DNA from: Rhizobium sp. FKL33
Lineage (GTDB): Bacteria; Pseudomonadota; Alphaproteobacteria; Rhizobiales; Rhizobiaceae
DNA length: 64,000 nucleotides
Reading direction: 5' to 3'
NCBI RefSeq assembly: GCF_005222915.1
Contig: NZ_STFX01000006.1
Location: forward strand, 62,001-126,000
The number at the start of each line of letters is the position of its first letter. The first letter of the stretch is position 1. This document shows positions 8,803 to 17,677 of the stretch, one piece after another. The notes beneath the pieces are model-generated. The model saw nothing but the letters and a program-made list of their open reading frames with translations, did not search any database and had not been told where the DNA came from. The position numbers were made by a program, and so were the translations under genes.

Positions 8803-10340
8803 CAGTGATGTCCCGCCATGTGTTTCCCGATCTCGCCGATATCAGCGCCCGCCGCCTGGGTTTCAAAGACGACGGATCCTTCCGACATAACCAGAATGCG
8901 ATCAGAAAGCTCAAGGATCTCGTCGAGATCCTCGCTGATCAGCAGCACCGCCGCGCCTGCGTTGCGGGCGGCCATGATGCGGGCGCGGATATCGGCGACC
9001 GCCGAGAAATCCAGCCCGAAACAGGGGTTGGCGATGAGAAGGAGATCGACCTCTCCGTTGAGTTCGCGCGCGAGCACGGCGCGCTGCACATTGCCGCCCG
9101 ACAAGGAGGATATCGGCGTATCGAGCGAGGCTGTCTTCACCTTGTATTCGCCGACCAGCCGGGCGGCCAGCGCCGCCATGCGGCGGCTTTCAAGCCAGAA
9201 CTTCGATGCGCCGGCGGCAAAGTCGAAATCACGGAAGAAGATGTTTTCGGCGACGCTCATCTTGGGCGCGCAGGCGTTGCGCAGCGGCTCTTCCGGCAGA
9301 AAGCGCACATTCAGCGCTCTCACCTCGCCGCGGGTGGCGCGAAATGACGCCTCTCCGACCCGGATCTGGCCCGCGGACAGCGGACGCTGGCCTGAAAGCA
9401 TTTCCATCAGCTCCATCTGGCCATTGCCGGAAATGCCGGCGATGCCGACGATCTCGCCGGATTTGACCTGGAGATCGGCGATGTCGATCGTCTTCAGGCC
9501 CGAGCGATCTGACGCCTTCGCGCCTGATATCTTAAGAACGGGTTTGCCGTCGATCGCCACACGGGCGGCTGGCCGCACGAGCTCCTTTTCACCGATCATC
9601 ATCGCGGCCATGTCCGCGGTTGAGAGATCGGAAACCTTGCCGCCGCCGACATGCTCGCCCCGCCTGAGAACGGAGACTTCGTCGGCGAAAGCCGTCACCT
9701 CGCGGAATTTGTGGGAAATCATCAGGCAGGTGAGGTCTCCGGCTGTGGTCAAACCGCGGACCATGCCCAGCAATTCATCCGCCTCGGCCGGTGTCAGCAC
9801 AGACGTCGGCTCGTCGAGAATGAGAAACCGGCGGCCGAGATAGAGCTGCTTGAGCAATTCCAGCTTCTGTTTTTCCCCGGCCGCCAGTCTGCCGACTGGT
9901 ACGTCCAGGGGAACGGCAAACGGCATGGTGGACATGAAGGCCGAAAGCGCCGCGCGCTCCCTCTGCCAATCGATGCGGGAGGGGGCGTCGTTACGGCTGA
10001 TCACCAGGTTTTCCGCCGCCGTCAGCGACGGCGCCAGCGTGAAGTGCTGATAGACCATGCCCAGGCCGAGATCATGCGCCGCGCGCGGATCCGGCACCTC
10101 CACTTCACGCCCCTCGACCGCCATTTGCCCCGACGTCGGGTGATAAAAGCCCATCATGCATTTGACGAGGGTGGATTTACCGGCGCCGTTTTCGCCGAGA
10201 AGAACGTGAAAAGACCCGGCCGCGACCCGGATCGACACATCCTTTAAGGCCGTGAAAGATCCGAAGCGCATGGTCATGCCGATCGTCTCGACGCCGATGG
10301 CGCGCGACGGCGTATCCTGCTGAAGCGGCGGAACTCTCAT
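8802..10340 (-). CDS. BMP-type ABC importer, double ATP-binding protein
   Basis: A 512-residue duplicated ATPase of the carbohydrate/nucleoside uptake type (as in NupA, YufO and RbsA). The first nucleotide-binding domain is complete, with Walker [10 protein letters not shown] near residue 54, and Walker [11 protein letters not shown] near residue 174. The second has a degenerate Walker A (GISGNGQME) and a good signature ([16 protein letters not shown]), the usual asymmetry for this family. It powers the two permeases encoded upstream. The ATG overlaps the biuH stop by 4 bases (ATGA). Placement of the ATPase between two ureide hydrolases ties the transported substrate to them. Confidence 0.93.
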   Translation of the reverse strand: MRVPPLQQDTPSRAIGVETIGMTMRFGSFTALKDVSIRVAAGSFHVLLGENGAGKSTLVKCMMGFYHPTSGQMAVEGREVEVPDPRAAHDLGLGMVYQHFTLAPSLTAAENLVISRNDAPSRIDWQRERAALSAFMSTMPFAVPLDVPVGRLAAGEKQKLELLKQLYLGRRFLILDEPTSVLTPAEADELLGMVRGLTTAGDLTCLMISHKFREVTAFADEVSVLRRGEHVGGGKVSDLSTADMAAMMIGEKELVRPAARVAIDGKPVLKISGAKASDRSGLKTIDIADLQVKSGEIVGIAGISGNGQMELMEMLSGQRPLSAGQIRVGEASFRATRGEVRALNVRFLPEEPLRNACAPKMSVAENIFFRDFDFAAGASKFWLESRRMAALAARLVGEYKVKTASLDTPISSLSGGNVQRAVLARELNGEVDLLLIANPCFGLDFSAVADIRARIMAARNAGAAVLLISEDLDEILELSDRILVMSEGSVVFETQAAGADIGEIGKHMAGHH

Positions 10341-11014
10341 GGCAGCGCCTCGACGAATTTAGCGCTGTCCGAGACCGAGCCGAACACGCCGCCCTGCATC
10401 TTCACCATCTTGATGGCGGCGGCGTGGTTGCCGGGGTCGGTGGCGGCGCAGCAATCCTCCAGCAGCAGGCATTCGAAGCCGCGGTCATTGGCTTCGCGCA
10501 TCGTGGTGTGCACGCAGACATCGGTGGTGATGCCCGAGAGTACGATATTCTCGATGCCGCGCGTGCGCAGGAGCAATTCGAGATCGGTGGCGCAGAAGGA
10601 GCCTTTGCCGGGCTTGTCGATGATCGGCTCGCCGTCCAGCGGCTTGAGTTCATCGATGATCTCCCAGCCGGGCTCTCCGCGCACCAGGATGCGGCCGCAA
10701 GGCCCGGCGTCGCCGATGCCGGCCCCGATCTGACGCGACCGCCAGCGCTTGTTCGGCGGCAGATCGGAAAGGTCTGGCCGATGGCCTTCGCGGGTATGGA
10801 TGATGTGATAGCCCTTGGCGCGCATGGCGGTGAGCACCGTCTTGATCGGCTCGATCGGCGCCCGGGTGAGCGAGATGTCGTAACCCATCTTGTCGACATA
10901 ACCGCCCGGACCGCAGAAATCCGTCTGCATGTCGATGATGATCAAAGCGGTGTTTTCCGGCCTGAGATCGCCGTTATAGGGCCAGAGATAGGGATCGGCC
11001 TGAATGGTGGTCAT
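10337..11014 (-). CDS. biuH: Biuret amidohydrolase (BiuH-like)
   Basis: Predicted to hydrolyse biuret to allophanate and ammonia in the cytoplasm. The protein matches the Rhizobium leguminosarum enzyme along its full length as far as I know that sequence ([49 protein letters not shown]). Counted from the upstream ATG at 11026, the catalytic residues fall at Asp32, Lys138 and Cys171, with Gln211. This is a constant offset of four from Asp36, Lys142, Cys175 and Gln215 of BiuH. The ATG at 11014 is preferred because GGAG lies just upstream of it. It sits inside an ABC-importer operon between permease and ATPase. Allophanate hydrolase is not in the window, so the product must be handled elsewhere. 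Confidence 0.9.
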   Translation of the reverse strand: MTTIQADPYLWPYNGDLRPENTALIIIDMQTDFCGPGGYVDKMGYDISLTRAPIEPIKTVLTAMRAKGYHIIHTREGHRPDLSDLPPNKRWRSRQIGAGIGDAGPCGRILVRGEPGWEIIDELKPLDGEPIIDKPGKGSFCATDLELLLRTRGIENIVLSGITTDVCVHTTMREANDRGFECLLLEDCCAATDPGNHAAAIKMVKMQGGVFGSVSDSAKFVEALP

Positions 11015-11053
11015 CAAGGTCTCCATGCGCTTGCCGCCGGTTGCGGCGCGTGT

Positions 11054-11977
11054 CTATTTGGTGATGCTGAGTTCGCCCGGAGCCGACGGCATCGCCTGGG
11101 TCGGCGAGCTGGTGGCGACGAGCAGCCCAAGGGTGAGCACGTAAGGCGCGGCGTAAAACAGATAGTAGCCGCTGGTGACGCCGACCGATTGCAGCGCCGG
11201 ACCGAGCGCTCCCGCCCCTCCGAACAGCAAGGAGGCGTAGAGGCAATTGACCGGGTTCCAGCGGGCGAAAATGACGAGCGCCACCGCCATCAAACCCTGG
11301 CCGGAGGAAATGCCTTCGTTCCAGCTGCCGGGATAGTAGAGCGAGAGATAGGCTCCGCCGACGCCTGCGAGCGCGCCTCCGGCCGCCGTGGACCAGAGCC
11401 GTACGCGGTTCACATCGATGCCGATGGCGCGGGCGGCGTCAGCGCTGTCGCCGGTGACGCGGATGGTCAGGCCGATGCGGGTGTTCTTCAGCATCCAGGC
11501 CGCGGCGAATGCCAGGACGACGCCAACAAGGAACAGTACATTGACGTTGAGCGCCGCCTCGACCTGTGGAATGCCCGACCAGAAACCGAGCGGAATGGCC
11601 GGAAGATCCGGCGCGACGGGCTGCACATAGGGCTTTCCGAAGAAGAAGGCGAGCCCGGTTCCGAAGATCATGAGAGCGATGCCGATGGCGATGTCGTTGA
11701 CGCGCGGCAGCTTGCAGATCCAACCATGCAAGAGGCCAAACAGCAGGCCGGCAAAGGCTGCCGCGAGCGTTCCCAGCCAGGGAGAGCCCGTGTGATAGGC
11801 CACCGCATAACCGCTCATGGCGCCGAAGACCAGCGTGCCCTCGAGACCGAGATTGATGCGTCCCGAACGTTCCGTCAGGCACTCCCCGATCGAGACGAAG
11901 ATGAAGGGGGTGGAGACGCGGATCGCGCCGCCGAGAATGGCGAGGGGCACGCCCCAGAGGCCGATATCATCCGTCAT
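11054..11977 (-). CDS. BMP-type ABC importer permease 2
   Basis: Inner-membrane permease of the branched-chain/nucleoside type (BPD_transp_2), 307 residues with about eight hydrophobic segments. Typical family segments are GRINLGLEGTLVFGA near residue 42 and GLMAVALVIFARWNP near residue 245. The ATG at 11977 is chosen because it overlaps the stop of permease 1 by 4 bases (ATGA). The frame stays open for another 170 codons upstream, but that part is only the shadow of permease 1. It pairs with permease 1 to form the translocation pore. Confidence 0.92.
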   Translation of the reverse strand: MTDDIGLWGVPLAILGGAIRVSTPFIFVSIGECLTERSGRINLGLEGTLVFGAMSGYAVAYHTGSPWLGTLAAAFAGLLFGLLHGWICKLPRVNDIAIGIALMIFGTGLAFFFGKPYVQPVAPDLPAIPLGFWSGIPQVEAALNVNVLFLVGVVLAFAAAWMLKNTRIGLTIRVTGDSADAARAIGIDVNRVRLWSTAAGGALAGVGGAYLSLYYPGSWNEGISSGQGLMAVALVIFARWNPVNCLYASLLFGGAGALGPALQSVGVTSGYYLFYAAPYVLTLGLLVATSSPTQAMPSAPGELSITK

Positions 11978-13083
11978 GCCTGCCTCCGTTCGAAAGCCGC
12001 CAGAAAGCGCAACCGGCCCTGAAACGAGTCCGACAGGAGGATGGCGATAAAGACCATGCCCTCCAGCACCAGAACCGTCGCATCGGGCAGATCCATTCGC
12101 CGCTGCACGAGCCCGCTCGACGCCTCGAAACCGGCAAGAAGAATTGCGGCGGGAATGATGGCCAGGCCATTGTGTCGAGCGAGAAAGGCGATGAGGATGC
12201 CCGTGTAACCATAGCCTGCGGCCAGCGAGGCGTTGGCCGAACCATGAACGGCCGCGACTTCGAACATGCCCGCCAGGCCCGCGAAAGCGCCGCCGAGAGC
12301 CGTGAAGCCGATGGCCAACACCGCCGTCGGCAGGCCCTGGATCTGGGCGGCGCGGGCGTTGCCGCCGACGATGCGGGCCGCAAAGCCGAGGGTCGTCCGC
12401 TCGATCAGCACCCAGCTGACAAGGCAGGCGAGAATGCCGACCGCGAGGCCCCAATGCACGCCCATTCCCGGAATTTCGCCGATCCGCCACGCCTCAGGCA
12501 GTGGCGCTGTCGAGGGCTTGTTCAAGCTGGCGGGATCGCGGAAAGGACCTTCGATCAGGTGGTTCATCAGCGCGATGGCGATATAGGCCATCAACAGGCT
12601 TGAGATGGTCTCGTTGACGCCGCGCAACTGGCGAAGCGCGCCGACCCCGCCGATCCACAGACCGCCGACGGCCATGGCGGCTATCGCCATAAAGCCAATG
12701 CCGAGGGGCGCCGGCAAACCCGGCGCAAGCATGGCGACAACGCCCGCCGCGACGCCGCCCAGCACGATGGCCCCCTCCCCGCCGATGATCACGAGACCGA
12801 GCCGCGCCGGCAGCGCGACGCAGAGGGCGGCGAGCAGAAGCGGCGCCGCCCGCGCCAAAGTGTTGGTCCACGAAAAGGCGGTGCCGAAGCCGGCTTTGTA
12901 GACCAGAAGATAGAATTCGACGGGCGATTTGCCGAGCGCGGCCAGAAAGATGGCGAACGCCGCCAATCCAGCCAGCAAGGCCCCGAGCGGCAGAAGCGCC
13001 GCCTCAATGCGTCGCGCCGCGGCTTCGCTGAGGAAGCCCGTCCGTCCGGCGAACGCAGCCGCCTGTTCGACCTGCATGCTCAT
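11974..13083 (-). CDS. BMP-type ABC importer permease 1
   Basis: First permease of the importer, 369 residues, BPD_transp_2 type. A cytoplasmic N-terminus of about 35 residues is followed by many hydrophobic helices. Landmarks are GLVIIGGEGAIVLGGVAAG near residue 95, LRGVNETISSLLMAYIA near residue 152 and GGNARAAQIQGLP near residue 245, the conserved EAA-like loop of nucleoside permeases. The ATG at 13083 follows a GGAGGG site; the open frame upstream of it belongs to the shadow of the binding-protein gene. It starts 30 bases after the binding protein. Confidence 0.92.
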   Translation of the reverse strand: MSMQVEQAAAFAGRTGFLSEAAARRIEAALLPLGALLAGLAAFAIFLAALGKSPVEFYLLVYKAGFGTAFSWTNTLARAAPLLLAALCVALPARLGLVIIGGEGAIVLGGVAAGVVAMLAPGLPAPLGIGFMAIAAMAVGGLWIGGVGALRQLRGVNETISSLLMAYIAIALMNHLIEGPFRDPASLNKPSTAPLPEAWRIGEIPGMGVHWGLAVGILACLVSWVLIERTTLGFAARIVGGNARAAQIQGLPTAVLAIGFTALGGAFAGLAGMFEVAAVHGSANASLAAGYGYTGILIAFLARHNGLAIIPAAILLAGFEASSGLVQRRMDLPDATVLVLEGMVFIAILLSDSFQGRLRFLAAFERRQA

Positions 13084-13112
13084 GGTCTGCCCTCCGGTCT
13101 TCAACCGCTGTT

Positions 13113-14237
13113 TCAGGAGGTGGAGCCGACGACGCCTTCCACGAGGTAGTCCATGCTTTCGAGCGCGACATCCGTCTCGACGAAGGCCTGCCCCGCAGTC
13201 GCCACGACCTTGCCCTTGTTGTCCTTGAGCGGGCCCTTGATGGCGGCGAAACCACCCTTGAGGATCTCGGCTTTGACCGCTTCGAACTGAGTGCGGGCCG
13301 CTTCGGAGACGGCCGGGCCGAGCGGGCTCATCTTGATGAATCCGTCGGCGAGGCCGCCGCGCACGAAATTGTCGATCGTTCCGCCCGACAGCGTCGTCTT
13401 GACCATGTCGGTGTACACCTTGGCCCAGTTCCATTCGGCGCCGGTAAGATACTTTTCCGGCGCAAGCGCGCTCTGGTTGGCATGGTAACCGCAGAGATAC
13501 ATTCCGCGGCCCGCGCCGGTTTCCATCACCACCTTGGGACCGTCCACATGGCAGGTGACGACATCGACGCCCTGATCGGCGAGCGCATTGACGGCCTCGG
13601 CTTCCTTCACCGCCAGCGACCATTCGCCGGTGAAGATGACCTGGCAGGTGATGGTGGGATCGACAGCGCGCGCGCCGAGCAGGAAGGAATTGATGTTGAG
13701 CAGCACCTGGGGAATGGGCTTGGCGGCCACGAAACCAATCTTCTTGGACTTGGTCGCATGGCCGGCGGCGATGCCGTTGAGATACTGACCCATGCCGATA
13801 TGGCCGAAATAGGACCCGACATTCTTGGGCTTGTCGGGGGTCCACAGGCCGCCGCAATGCTCGAAACGAACGGCCGGGTTTTTCGGCGCCAAAGCCAGGA
13901 TATGCGGATCGAAATAGCCGAAGGATGTCGGGAAGAGCAGCGTCGCGCCGTCGAAGCCGATCATGCTTTCCATGGTCTTCTGAACGTCGACGGTTTCGGG
14001 AACCTGTTCCTCTTCGACCACGGTGACGCCTTCGATCGCCTTGACCGCGGCGGCGCCTTCGGCATGCGACTGGTTATAACCGAAATCGTCCTTGGGGCCC
14101 ACATAGATGAAGCCGACCGTCAGCCCGGCGGCGCGCGCCGGGGCTGCGGGCAAAAGTCCGGAAAGGGCGGCTGCGCCGGCGAGACCGGCAGTGGTGTGAA
14201 GAAACTGGCGGCGATTGGGCATCAGGATCTTGGACAT
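13113..14237 (-). CDS. BMP-family substrate-binding lipoprotein-like protein (Tat-exported)
   Basis: Periplasmic binding protein of the Bmp/Med family (relatives bind nucleosides, but others take up unrelated small polar compounds). The start at 14237 gives a twin-arginine signal peptide: NRRQFLHTTAGLAG followed by a hydrophobic stretch and cleavage after ARA near residue 37. The mature protein opens with LTVGFIYVGPKDDFGYNQSH, the hallmark Bmp start. There is no lipobox Cys. It is the first gene of an operon continuing through two permeases, biuH, the ATPase, a second hydrolase and a cupin. The hydrolases suggest that its ligand is a ureide such as biuret or triuret (inference). Confidence 0.93.
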   Translation of the reverse strand: MSKILMPNRRQFLHTTAGLAGAAALSGLLPAAPARAAGLTVGFIYVGPKDDFGYNQSHAEGAAAVKAIEGVTVVEEEQVPETVDVQKTMESMIGFDGATLLFPTSFGYFDPHILALAPKNPAVRFEHCGGLWTPDKPKNVGSYFGHIGMGQYLNGIAAGHATKSKKIGFVAAKPIPQVLLNINSFLLGARAVDPTITCQVIFTGEWSLAVKEAEAVNALADQGVDVVTCHVDGPKVVMETGAGRGMYLCGYHANQSALAPEKYLTGAEWNWAKVYTDMVKTTLSGGTIDNFVRGGLADGFIKMSPLGPAVSEAARTQFEAVKAEILKGGFAAIKGPLKDNKGKVVATAGQAFVETDVALESMDYLVEGVVGSTS

Positions 14238-14356
14238 GCGAAAGTTCCCCGTTTTTGTTAGACCCACGGCGCGCCTCTGGTTCCGGACGCGTCTTGAATT
14301 TCCCGGCCAGTAATCCAGATGGACGCGCTTCTGTCTTGTGCTATGTTTTGGCTAGG

Positions 14357-14377
14357 CTGCTGCAAATAGTGCAGCAG
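14357..14377. promoter_or_regulatory. LysR-type operator, perfect inverted repeat with T-N11-A
   Basis: Two 8-base arms, CTGCTGCA and TGCAGCAG, are perfect inverted repeats around a 5-base centre. Symmetric T at 14361 and A at 14373 give the T-N11-A core of LysR-type operators. It lies 16 bases before the GTG of the LysR gene and between it and the divergent importer operon, where an autoregulating activator would bind. Confidence 0.72.
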
Positions 14378-14393
14378 GCGGGAAAGGCTGATC

Positions 14394-15302
14394 GTGCGTT
14401 ATCTCTCGTCCATCCGCTATATCGACGCCGTGGTGAAGGCGGGCTCGATCAGAGCCGCCGCCGATACGCTCGCCATCACGTCGACAGCCCTCAATCGCCG
14501 AATTCTGGCGATGGAGGAGGAGCTCGGCGTGCCGATTTTCGAACGCCTGCCGCATGGGGTGCGTCTGTCAGCCGCCGGTGAGATCTACATCCATCATATC
14601 CGCAATCAGTTGTCCGACATGGAGCGGGTGCGATCACAGATCGCCGACCTCTCGGGCGTCAGACGCGGACACGTCTCGATCGCCTGCAGCCAGGCGCTTC
14701 TGCCCTATTTCCTGCCGAGCCAGATCGCGCTCTATCGGAAGGAACATCCGAATGTGACCTTCGGCGTCCACCTGCGCGACCGCGAAGCCGCCGAGCAGGC
14801 GCTCGTCGATCACAGCGCCGATCTCGCCGTGGTGTTCGAGCCCGTTCGCCTCACGGATTTCATGACGCTGATCAGGGTGCGCCAACCGGTGCATGTCGTG
14901 ATGTCGCCGGATCACCCGCTGGCGTCGAAAACGACGTTGCGCCTCTCTGAATGCGTAGACCATCCGGTCTCACTGCCAACCACCGCCTACGGCGTCCGGC
15001 ATCTCCTGGACATTGCAATGCGCATCACCGGAGTCCGTATCGATCCGGTCATCCAGTCCGACAATTTCGAATTCCTCCGCAACCACGCGGTGGCGGAGAA
15101 CATCATCACCTTCCAGATTCCGATCGGCCTCTCCGATGAGACCTCGACGGGTCGGCTGATTTCCCGCCCCTTGGACAGTCGCGACGTGCCGGCCGGCATT
15201 CTCTATCTCGGCCAGTTGAAGGGCCGCACCCTCCCCGTCGCCGCCGCCCGCTTCGCCTCGCAACTTACGAGCGCGCTTGCAAGCCAGTTCGAAGTGTCGT
15301 GA
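14394..15302 (+). CDS. LysR-family transcriptional regulator of the ureide operon
   Basis: A 302-residue LysR regulator. The winged helix-turn-helix covers residues 1-60 (AGSIRAAADTLAITSTALNR, then EEELGVPIFERLPHGVRLSAAG), and the effector-binding domain of two alpha/beta lobes follows from about residue 90. It starts at GTG 14394 with GGAAAGG a few bases upstream. It is transcribed divergently from the BMP-importer/biuH operon, and a perfect T-N11-A palindrome lies between them, so control of that operon in response to a ureide or to nitrogen state is likely (inference). Relatives in the GbpR/PcaQ-like group often activate catabolic operons. Confidence 0.9.
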   Translation: MRYLSSIRYIDAVVKAGSIRAAADTLAITSTALNRRILAMEEELGVPIFERLPHGVRLSAAGEIYIHHIRNQLSDMERVRSQIADLSGVRRGHVSIACSQALLPYFLPSQIALYRKEHPNVTFGVHLRDREAAEQALVDHSADLAVVFEPVRLTDFMTLIRVRQPVHVVMSPDHPLASKTTLRLSECVDHPVSLPTTAYGVRHLLDIAMRITGVRIDPVIQSDNFEFLRNHAVAENIITFQIPIGLSDETSTGRLISRPLDSRDVPAGILYLGQLKGRTLPVAAARFASQLTSALASQFEVS

Positions 15303-15319
15303 CGGGGCGAAAACACAGT

Positions 15320-16537
15320 CTATCCCGCCCTCGACGACGCCGGCTGACCATTCGCTTTCAGCAAGGCCATCAGCGCAGGTCCCAGCGAGAATTCGCCTTG
15401 CCGGGTCTTGGCGGTCAGACTGCGCAGATAGCCTCCGGCAGAGTTGATATGGCCAGACCGCTCCAGAATACAGGCTATGGCCGTGGCGGCATTTTCGGAT
15501 CCCATGACCTCACAAGCCTCCTGATAGGCCGAGGGGCTGACGCCCAGCATCGATCGAACCACGACGGCTGCCGCCATCAGGTCGCGCCAGTTCGCAATCA
15601 CGCCTCCCGGCCCATAATCGCCGATTTGCGGGCAAGCTCGCAGCACCAATCCGAGCGGAAAGGCTTTCAAGCCGGGGTGCAGAGTTTTCAGTTCTGGTGC
15701 AGCCCTTGCGCCCTGCTTTTTTTCTGGAGCGGGTTCAAGTTCATTGGTGGATTCGGTATTTGAATTCTGTATGTGACGCTCATTTTGATTGTCATTGCTG
15801 ATCATATTTTCAGATTTAAGCTGACTTTTCAGCGTCTTGGACACATCGTCCATTAAATGGCGCAGATGCCGCTCTAGATGTTCGACGGCTTCGGTGTCGG
15901 AATTGCGCGGGATACGCGCGACAATGGCGACATAGCGCTCTTCGAATTCCAGCCAATTGCCGTTCGCCTCCTCCTCGATCCCTGCTGAGATCAGCTTGCG
16001 CAGATCGCGACGCAATAGCGTCAGCCTTTCACGCGCTTTTCGGAGCTGTGCGGCTTCGACGGCGACCTTTTGGGCGAAGAGCGCCAGTTCATCGGCTCTG
16101 GCTAGCAAGGGTTCAAGGCTGAAACCGAAGGCCGTTTCAATGTCGCCGTCCTGTCCGCGTCGGGCATAGCGCTTGCCATTCGGGCTGTCGCGACGAATGA
16201 TCAATCCAGCCTCCACAAGCGCCGCCAGGGCGCGTCGAAGCGTCGCGCCGGAAATGCCGTTGGCGCGCAACGACAGCTGGGCATTTGACGGAAACACGAC
16301 AAGCCCCTGCCCGTCCGCCAGTTCCGGCTCGGGATAGAAGCTCAGCAATGCACTCAGTACGGCCAAAGGCCGGTCGTTGAGGGCTAACAGCGACTTGGCT
16401 TCGCAGACGTCGCGAAACACCTTCCACTTGTCGACCGCCCTGTCCCTGGGCGCTTCGCTCACATCGATCTGACGTTTGATCAGCGCAAGCTTCGCCGGCC
16501 GCCGCCCGAAGGGCGTCGTTATCTGTCCGATCCGCAT
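15320..16537 (-). CDS. repC: Plasmid replication initiator RepC
   Basis: Initiator of repABC replicons, 405 residues, acting on an origin inside its own gene. The N-terminal DNA-binding half contains KWKVFRDVCEAKSLLALNDR near residue 37 and winged-helix residues GATLRRALAALVEAGLIIR near 95. The C-terminal domain holds LRACPQIGDYGPGG near residue 305 and MGSENAATAIACILERSGHI near 345, both highly characteristic. It starts at ATG 16537, preceded by AAAGG. The 153-base gap to repB on the same strand holds the antisense RNA that limits its expression. The Asn/Ser/Glu-rich linker near residues 235-275 is encoded by the AT-rich putative origin. Confidence 0.97.
   Translation of the reverse strand: MRIGQITTPFGRRPAKLALIKRQIDVSEAPRDRAVDKWKVFRDVCEAKSLLALNDRPLAVLSALLSFYPEPELADGQGLVVFPSNAQLSLRANGISGATLRRALAALVEAGLIIRRDSPNGKRYARRGQDGDIETAFGFSLEPLLARADELALFAQKVAVEAAQLRKARERLTLLRRDLRKLISAGIEEEANGNWLEFEERYVAIVARIPRNSDTEAVEHLERHLRHLMDDVSKTLKSQLKSENMISNDNQNERHIQNSNTESTNELEPAPEKKQGARAAPELKTLHPGLKAFPLGLVLRACPQIGDYGPGGVIANWRDLMAAAVVVRSMLGVSPSAYQEACEVMGSENAATAIACILERSGHINSAGGYLRSLTAKTRQGEFSLGPALMALLKANGQPASSRAG
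15725..15850. other. Putative replication origin (oriV) inside repC
   Basis: This stretch of repC is clearly richer in A and T than the rest of the gene. It encodes a low-complexity linker and contains a short dyad around TTTTCAGATTTAAGCTGA. In characterised repABC plasmids the origin lies in an AT-rich region in the middle of repC, so this is the best candidate. The boundaries are approximate. Confidence 0.5.
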
Positions 16538-16596
16538 TCTCTTTCACCTTTCTAAAGGCAAAAGAAATCTATCCGCCAAACTGGCGCCGAATACGC

Positions 16597-16687
16597 TTGA
16601 CTAATTTTCGTGGGAATGCGATTCTCCAAGGGCTCAATCAAAGAGAGGCTTCCACGGCGGCGACGTTTTGGGGGCCTTTTTTCTTTT
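16597..16687 (+). ncRNA. Counter-transcribed RNA (ctRNA) of the repABC cassette
   Basis: Small antisense RNA encoded opposite the repB-repC spacer. A promoter-like TTGACT (16597-16602) is followed 17 bases later by GATTCT (16620-16625), so transcription would start near 16632. An intrinsic terminator follows: arms 16646-16653 and 16670-16677 pair over 8 positions (two G-U pairs), with a U-rich tail at 16677-16687. The expected RNA is about 55 bases, the size known for repABC ctRNAs. In that family it pairs with the repC leader and lowers RepC synthesis, setting copy number and incompatibility. Confidence 0.78.
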
Positions 16688-16690
16688 GCG

Positions 16691-17677
16691 TCAGTCTCCT
16701 CTGGTCTTCTTGTAGTCTTCGAAGAGTGCGTCCAGCCTCTTCGACAGAAAATCTCCGAAGGCAGCGGCCTCCGCCGATTTCAGGGAGAGAACGAATGTTT
16801 TCCTCCCAGCCTTCATGCTCGCGGCCATGTCGCCGCCCGATTTCGGCGCCCATTGCACGGCTGTCGCTTCCGGTTCTTCTCGCGCAGTCACCGTAGCCAG
16901 GGTCAGTTCGAAACGCTCATCCGACGCCAGCGCCCGCGCATCCGCTTTTCCAAGTCGGGTGATCGCAGCGGCCAGCGTCTTCGGCGTCAGCGCTTCCGAC
17001 AATGCCAGCCATTTCCGCCTGCCGATGCTGGGGGCCGATCCCACCAGCTTTATCAGCTCAGCAGGAACATTGGCGGCGACCGAGAGCATTTTGGACAGCT
17101 CGGTCTTGTCGGTCGACAGAGCCCTCATGATGATGTGTCGGGGGAAACCCTTTTGCTCCAGTGCAAGCGCAAAAGCGACGCGCTCGATATAGGACAGGTT
17201 CTTTCGTTCACCGTTTTCGATGCCCTGCGCAATCACCAACGACTGGTCGTCGAATTCTCGGATGACAGCCTTGACCTTGATGCCCAGCACCATGGCGGCC
17301 TTGAGCCGTCGATGCCCATAAGCGACCTGATAGCGCCCCTCCTCCGTGGGATGCGGACGCACGAGAATCGGCACTTCCTGTCCATTTTCCGCGATCGAGC
17401 GGACAAACGGATCGTCTTCACTGAACTCGATCTCTTCCAGACGGTCGCGCACGAAGGATGGATCGATCGAAGCGGGATCGAGATCCTGCACATGATGACC
17501 GGATTTCAGCGCCTCCTGCAGCGCCTTCGCCTCATCCTCCATCCGGCCCAAGGTCAGGGCCATGGACTTAACCGGACCTGCGGGGCCGCGCGGCTCTTCC
17601 CGATCATCGAAGTTGGCCGCGGCCAACCCCTCTACCGACTGCTGGAAGATTCCGCTGAGCGTCGTTCTCCTACTCAT
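16691..17677 (-). CDS. repB: Plasmid partition protein RepB (ParB family)
   Basis: Centromere-binding partition protein of the repABC cassette, 328 residues. The ParB/Srx nuclease-like fold holds QEVPILVRPHPTEEGRYQVA and YGHRRLKAA near residues 100-128. The helix-turn-helix region follows (LSYIERVAFALALEQKGFP and KTELSKMLSVAANVP, residues about 160-205), and the RepB C-terminal dimerisation region reaches residue 328. Its ATG overlaps the repA stop by 4 bases. One of the two parS copies lies inside its coding sequence, encoding the LAAAN of residues 18-22. RepB loads on parS and is moved by RepA. Confidence 0.97.
   Translation of the reverse strand: MSRRTTLSGIFQQSVEGLAAANFDDREEPRGPAGPVKSMALTLGRMEDEAKALQEALKSGHHVQDLDPASIDPSFVRDRLEEIEFSEDDPFVRSIAENGQEVPILVRPHPTEEGRYQVAYGHRRLKAAMVLGIKVKAVIREFDDQSLVIAQGIENGERKNLSYIERVAFALALEQKGFPRHIIMRALSTDKTELSKMLSVAANVPAELIKLVGSAPSIGRRKWLALSEALTPKTLAAAITRLGKADARALASDERFELTLATVTAREEPEATAVQWAPKSGGDMAASMKAGRKTFVLSLKSAEAAAFGDFLSKRLDALFEDYKKTRGD
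17612..17627. other. parS centromere site, copy 1 (inside repB)
   Basis: GTTGGCCGCGGCCAAC, a perfect 16-base palindrome fitting the GTT-N10-AAC pattern of repABC parS sites. It is identical to the copy upstream of repA. It lies near the 5' end of repB and is therefore constrained both as codons and as a RepB-binding site. Confidence 0.85.

Noticed and set aside
11978-12490. N-terminal extension of BMP permease 2
   Set aside because: This part is an off-frame reading of permease 1. The ATG at 11977 overlaps the permease 1 stop by 4 bases, as elsewhere in the operon.
13084-13857. N-terminal extension of BMP permease 1
   Set aside because: Off-frame reading of the binding-protein gene; the real start at 13083 has a GGAGGG site.
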